Origin: CAYYMD01 sp964480425 | GTDB taxonomy: Bacteria > Planctomycetota > Phycisphaerae > SM23-33 | NCBI GenBank assembly: GCA_964480425.1 | Contig: CAYZPY010000061.1 | Span: 1-13,974, forward strand | Length of the DNA stretch: 13,974 bases | Direction: 5' to 3' | In this document: piece by piece, positions 12,688 to 13,974 of the stretch | Position numbering within the stretch: the first letter of the stretch is position 1 | How the letters are laid out: each line of letters starts with the position of its first letter | Translations under genes and position numbers: made by a program | Notes under the pieces: generated by a model | Databases searched by the model: none | Told to the model about the DNA's origin: nothing | What the model saw: the letters and a program-made list of their open reading frames with translations, nothing else

Positions 12688-13974
12688 ATGCGCATGAAAC
12701 AAGGAACAAGAATCGCGGACTTTTGCCTGCGTCACTACAGGTTCGTCACGATAGCGGCGGTGGTGGTGACATTAGGCGTAGGCGCGTTGGGCGGGCTGCC
12801 GAGCGTCATCCCAGGCGGGGGGGAGTATTTCAACCAGGTCAGGGTCGATACGGACCCGGAGAACATGCTGGACGAGCACGAGCCGGTCCGCGTCCGCCAC
12901 GACCGCATGAAGGAGACGTTCGACCTGCACGACATGATCGTCGTGGGCGTGGTCAACGAGTCCGACCCGAATGGCGTGTTCAACCCCAAGTCGCTGGCGC
13001 GGATATACGAACTTACCGAGTTCGCGAAGTCTCTTCGGTGCGATGTAATAGGCGCAGAGGCCGGCGAAGGCGTCGTCCTAAGTGACATCATCGCGCCTTC
13101 GACGGTGGATTCCATAGAGCCGGGGGCAATGGGCGTGGTCAGGTTCGAATGGCTCATGCCACAACCGCCCGACACGCAGAAAGAGGCCCTGGAGATCCGC
13201 CGAAAGGCGATGCGGATCCCGTTCCTTGCCGACACGCTGGTCTCCCAGGACGGCAAGGCCATCGCCATCTACCTGCCTATTACGCGAAAGGATCTCAGTT
13301 ACACGATATCTTCGCGCCTGAAGGAAAAAATCCCCGAATTCGAGGGTGAGGATGAATTTCACATCACCGGTCTGCCGGTGGCCGAGGACACCTTCGGGGT
13401 CGAGATGTTCAAGCAGATGGCCATATCCGCTCCGGCGGCGATGGCGGTCATATTTGTCCTGATGCTGGTGTTTTTCCGCAAAATAATAATAATCATCTCG
13501 CCGATGATAGTGGCGCTTCTGGCGGTGATATTCGCCATGGGCCTGCTTGTGATAAGCGGATTTCCCATACACATCATGTCCAGCATGATCCCGATATTCA
13601 TCATGCCCATCGCCGTTCTGGACTCTATTCACATCATCAGCGAGTTTTTCGAACGGTATCCGCATACCAGGGACCGCGCGGCGGCGATGAAGGAGGTGAT
13701 GTCGGCCCTGTTCGTGCCTATGCTGTACACCTCGCTGACATCGTCGGCGGGCTTCGCATCGCCGGCGCTGACGCCCATACCCCCGGTGCAGGTGTTCGGG
13801 ATTTACGTGGCCGTCGGAATAATGATGGCGTGGGTGCTGACGATTACCTTCATACCGGCGTTCGTGATGTTCATATCGGAGCGGCGCCTTGAGAACTTCG
13901 GGGCCAGGGTGCATCAGCACGCCGGCGAGGCCCACGGCGGGTGGCTCGGCCGCTTCCTGCGATGGGTGGGCAAA
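12688..13974 (+). CDS. RND/MMPL-family exporter, N-terminal part (cut by window end)
   Basis: First 429 codons of a proton-driven RND-superfamily exporter (COG1033/MMPL type). A membrane helix at about 16-36 is followed by a periplasmic loop of about 210 residues (TDPENMLDEHEPVRVRHDRM near 54-73, and HITGLPVAEDTF near 225-236). Then come closely spaced hydrophobic helices: about 244-263, 267-290, 293-312 with the charged DSIHIISEFFERYP following, and further ones around 340-360 and 370-395. D-x-x-H in the intramembrane segment and TSLTSSAGFASP near 350 are family marks, the aspartate being a candidate proton relay residue. A full-length protein of this family would have about 750-900 residues. 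ATGs at 12688 and 12694 are both possible; AAGGGA at 12679-12684 fits the first. The cargo is unknown; membrane lipids, hopanoids or outer-membrane lipids are known cargo classes of relatives. Confidence 0.88.
   Translation, partial: MRMKQGTRIADFCLRHYRFVTIAAVVVTLGVGALGGLPSVIPGGGEYFNQVRVDTDPENMLDEHEPVRVRHDRMKETFDLHDMIVVGVVNESDPNGVFNPKSLARIYELTEFAKSLRCDVIGAEAGEGVVLSDIIAPSTVDSIEPGAMGVVRFEWLMPQPPDTQKEALEIRRKAMRIPFLADTLVSQDGKAIAIYLPITRKDLSYTISSRLKEKIPEFEGEDEFHITGLPVAEDTFGVEMFKQMAISAPAAMAVIFVLMLVFFRKIIIIISPMIVALLAVIFAMGLLVISGFPIHIMSSMIPIFIMPIAVLDSIHIISEFFERYPHTRDRAAAMKEVMSALFVPMLYTSLTSSAGFASPALTPIPPVQVFGIYVAVGIMMAWVLTITFIPAFVMFISERRLENFGARVHQHAGEAHGGWLGRFLRWVGK

Noticed and set aside
13078..13935. 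285-codon His/Arg/Tyr-rich open frame opposite the RND exporter
   Set aside because: The strange composition is the reverse reading of hydrophobic membrane helices; the plus frame is an ordinary MMPL protein.

Overview
The window is gene-dense, GC-rich bacterial chromosome from a Gram-negative-type organism. ADP-heptose genes (hldE, gmhB) and an LptB ATPase imply an outer membrane with LPS. A signal peptidase I carrying a zinc ribbon next to the catalytic serine, a calcium-motif lipoprotein and several genes without Shine-Dalgarno sites suggest the Planctomycetota/Phycisphaerae group. That placement is an inference from sequence style, not a database match. No phage, insertion sequence, CRISPR array, tRNA or rRNA was seen.

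Left part (105-3090, minus strand): an operon pyrE-hldE-gmhB makes UMP precursor and ADP-L-glycero-D-manno-heptose. GmhB is unusual: a degenerate HAD motif I, loss of most zinc ligands, and a C-terminal two-helix membrane tail. From 3238 on the plus strand lies a 553-residue signal peptidase I with two large insertions. It is followed by a 391-bp gene-free, AT-richer region (4900-5290) holding two perfect DnaA boxes and a third near-match, then lptB (5291-6028).

Middle part (6150-9155, plus strand): two adjacent radical-SAM genes. The first has a B12-binding-type N-terminus (COG1032/BchE-like). The second has a helical N-terminus and a cysteine-rich, SPASM-like C-terminus. Their substrate is unknown, and they are the best candidate for an undescribed pathway here. 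A convergent intergenic region with GC-rich inverted repeats (9156-9290) separates them from a minus-strand pair: a zinc-dependent medium-chain dehydrogenase followed one base later by purE.

Right part: divergent from the dehydrogenase is a predicted lipoprotein with two DxDxDG motifs and an alkaline-phosphatase-superfamily fold (11143-12618). It is followed by the N-terminal 429 codons of an RND/MMPL exporter that runs off the window end. Much of the window (heptose synthesis, LptB, signal peptidase, lipoprotein, RND exporter, perhaps the radical-SAM pair) is envelope biogenesis. pyrE and purE are nucleotide housekeeping genes placed in operons with unrelated partners.
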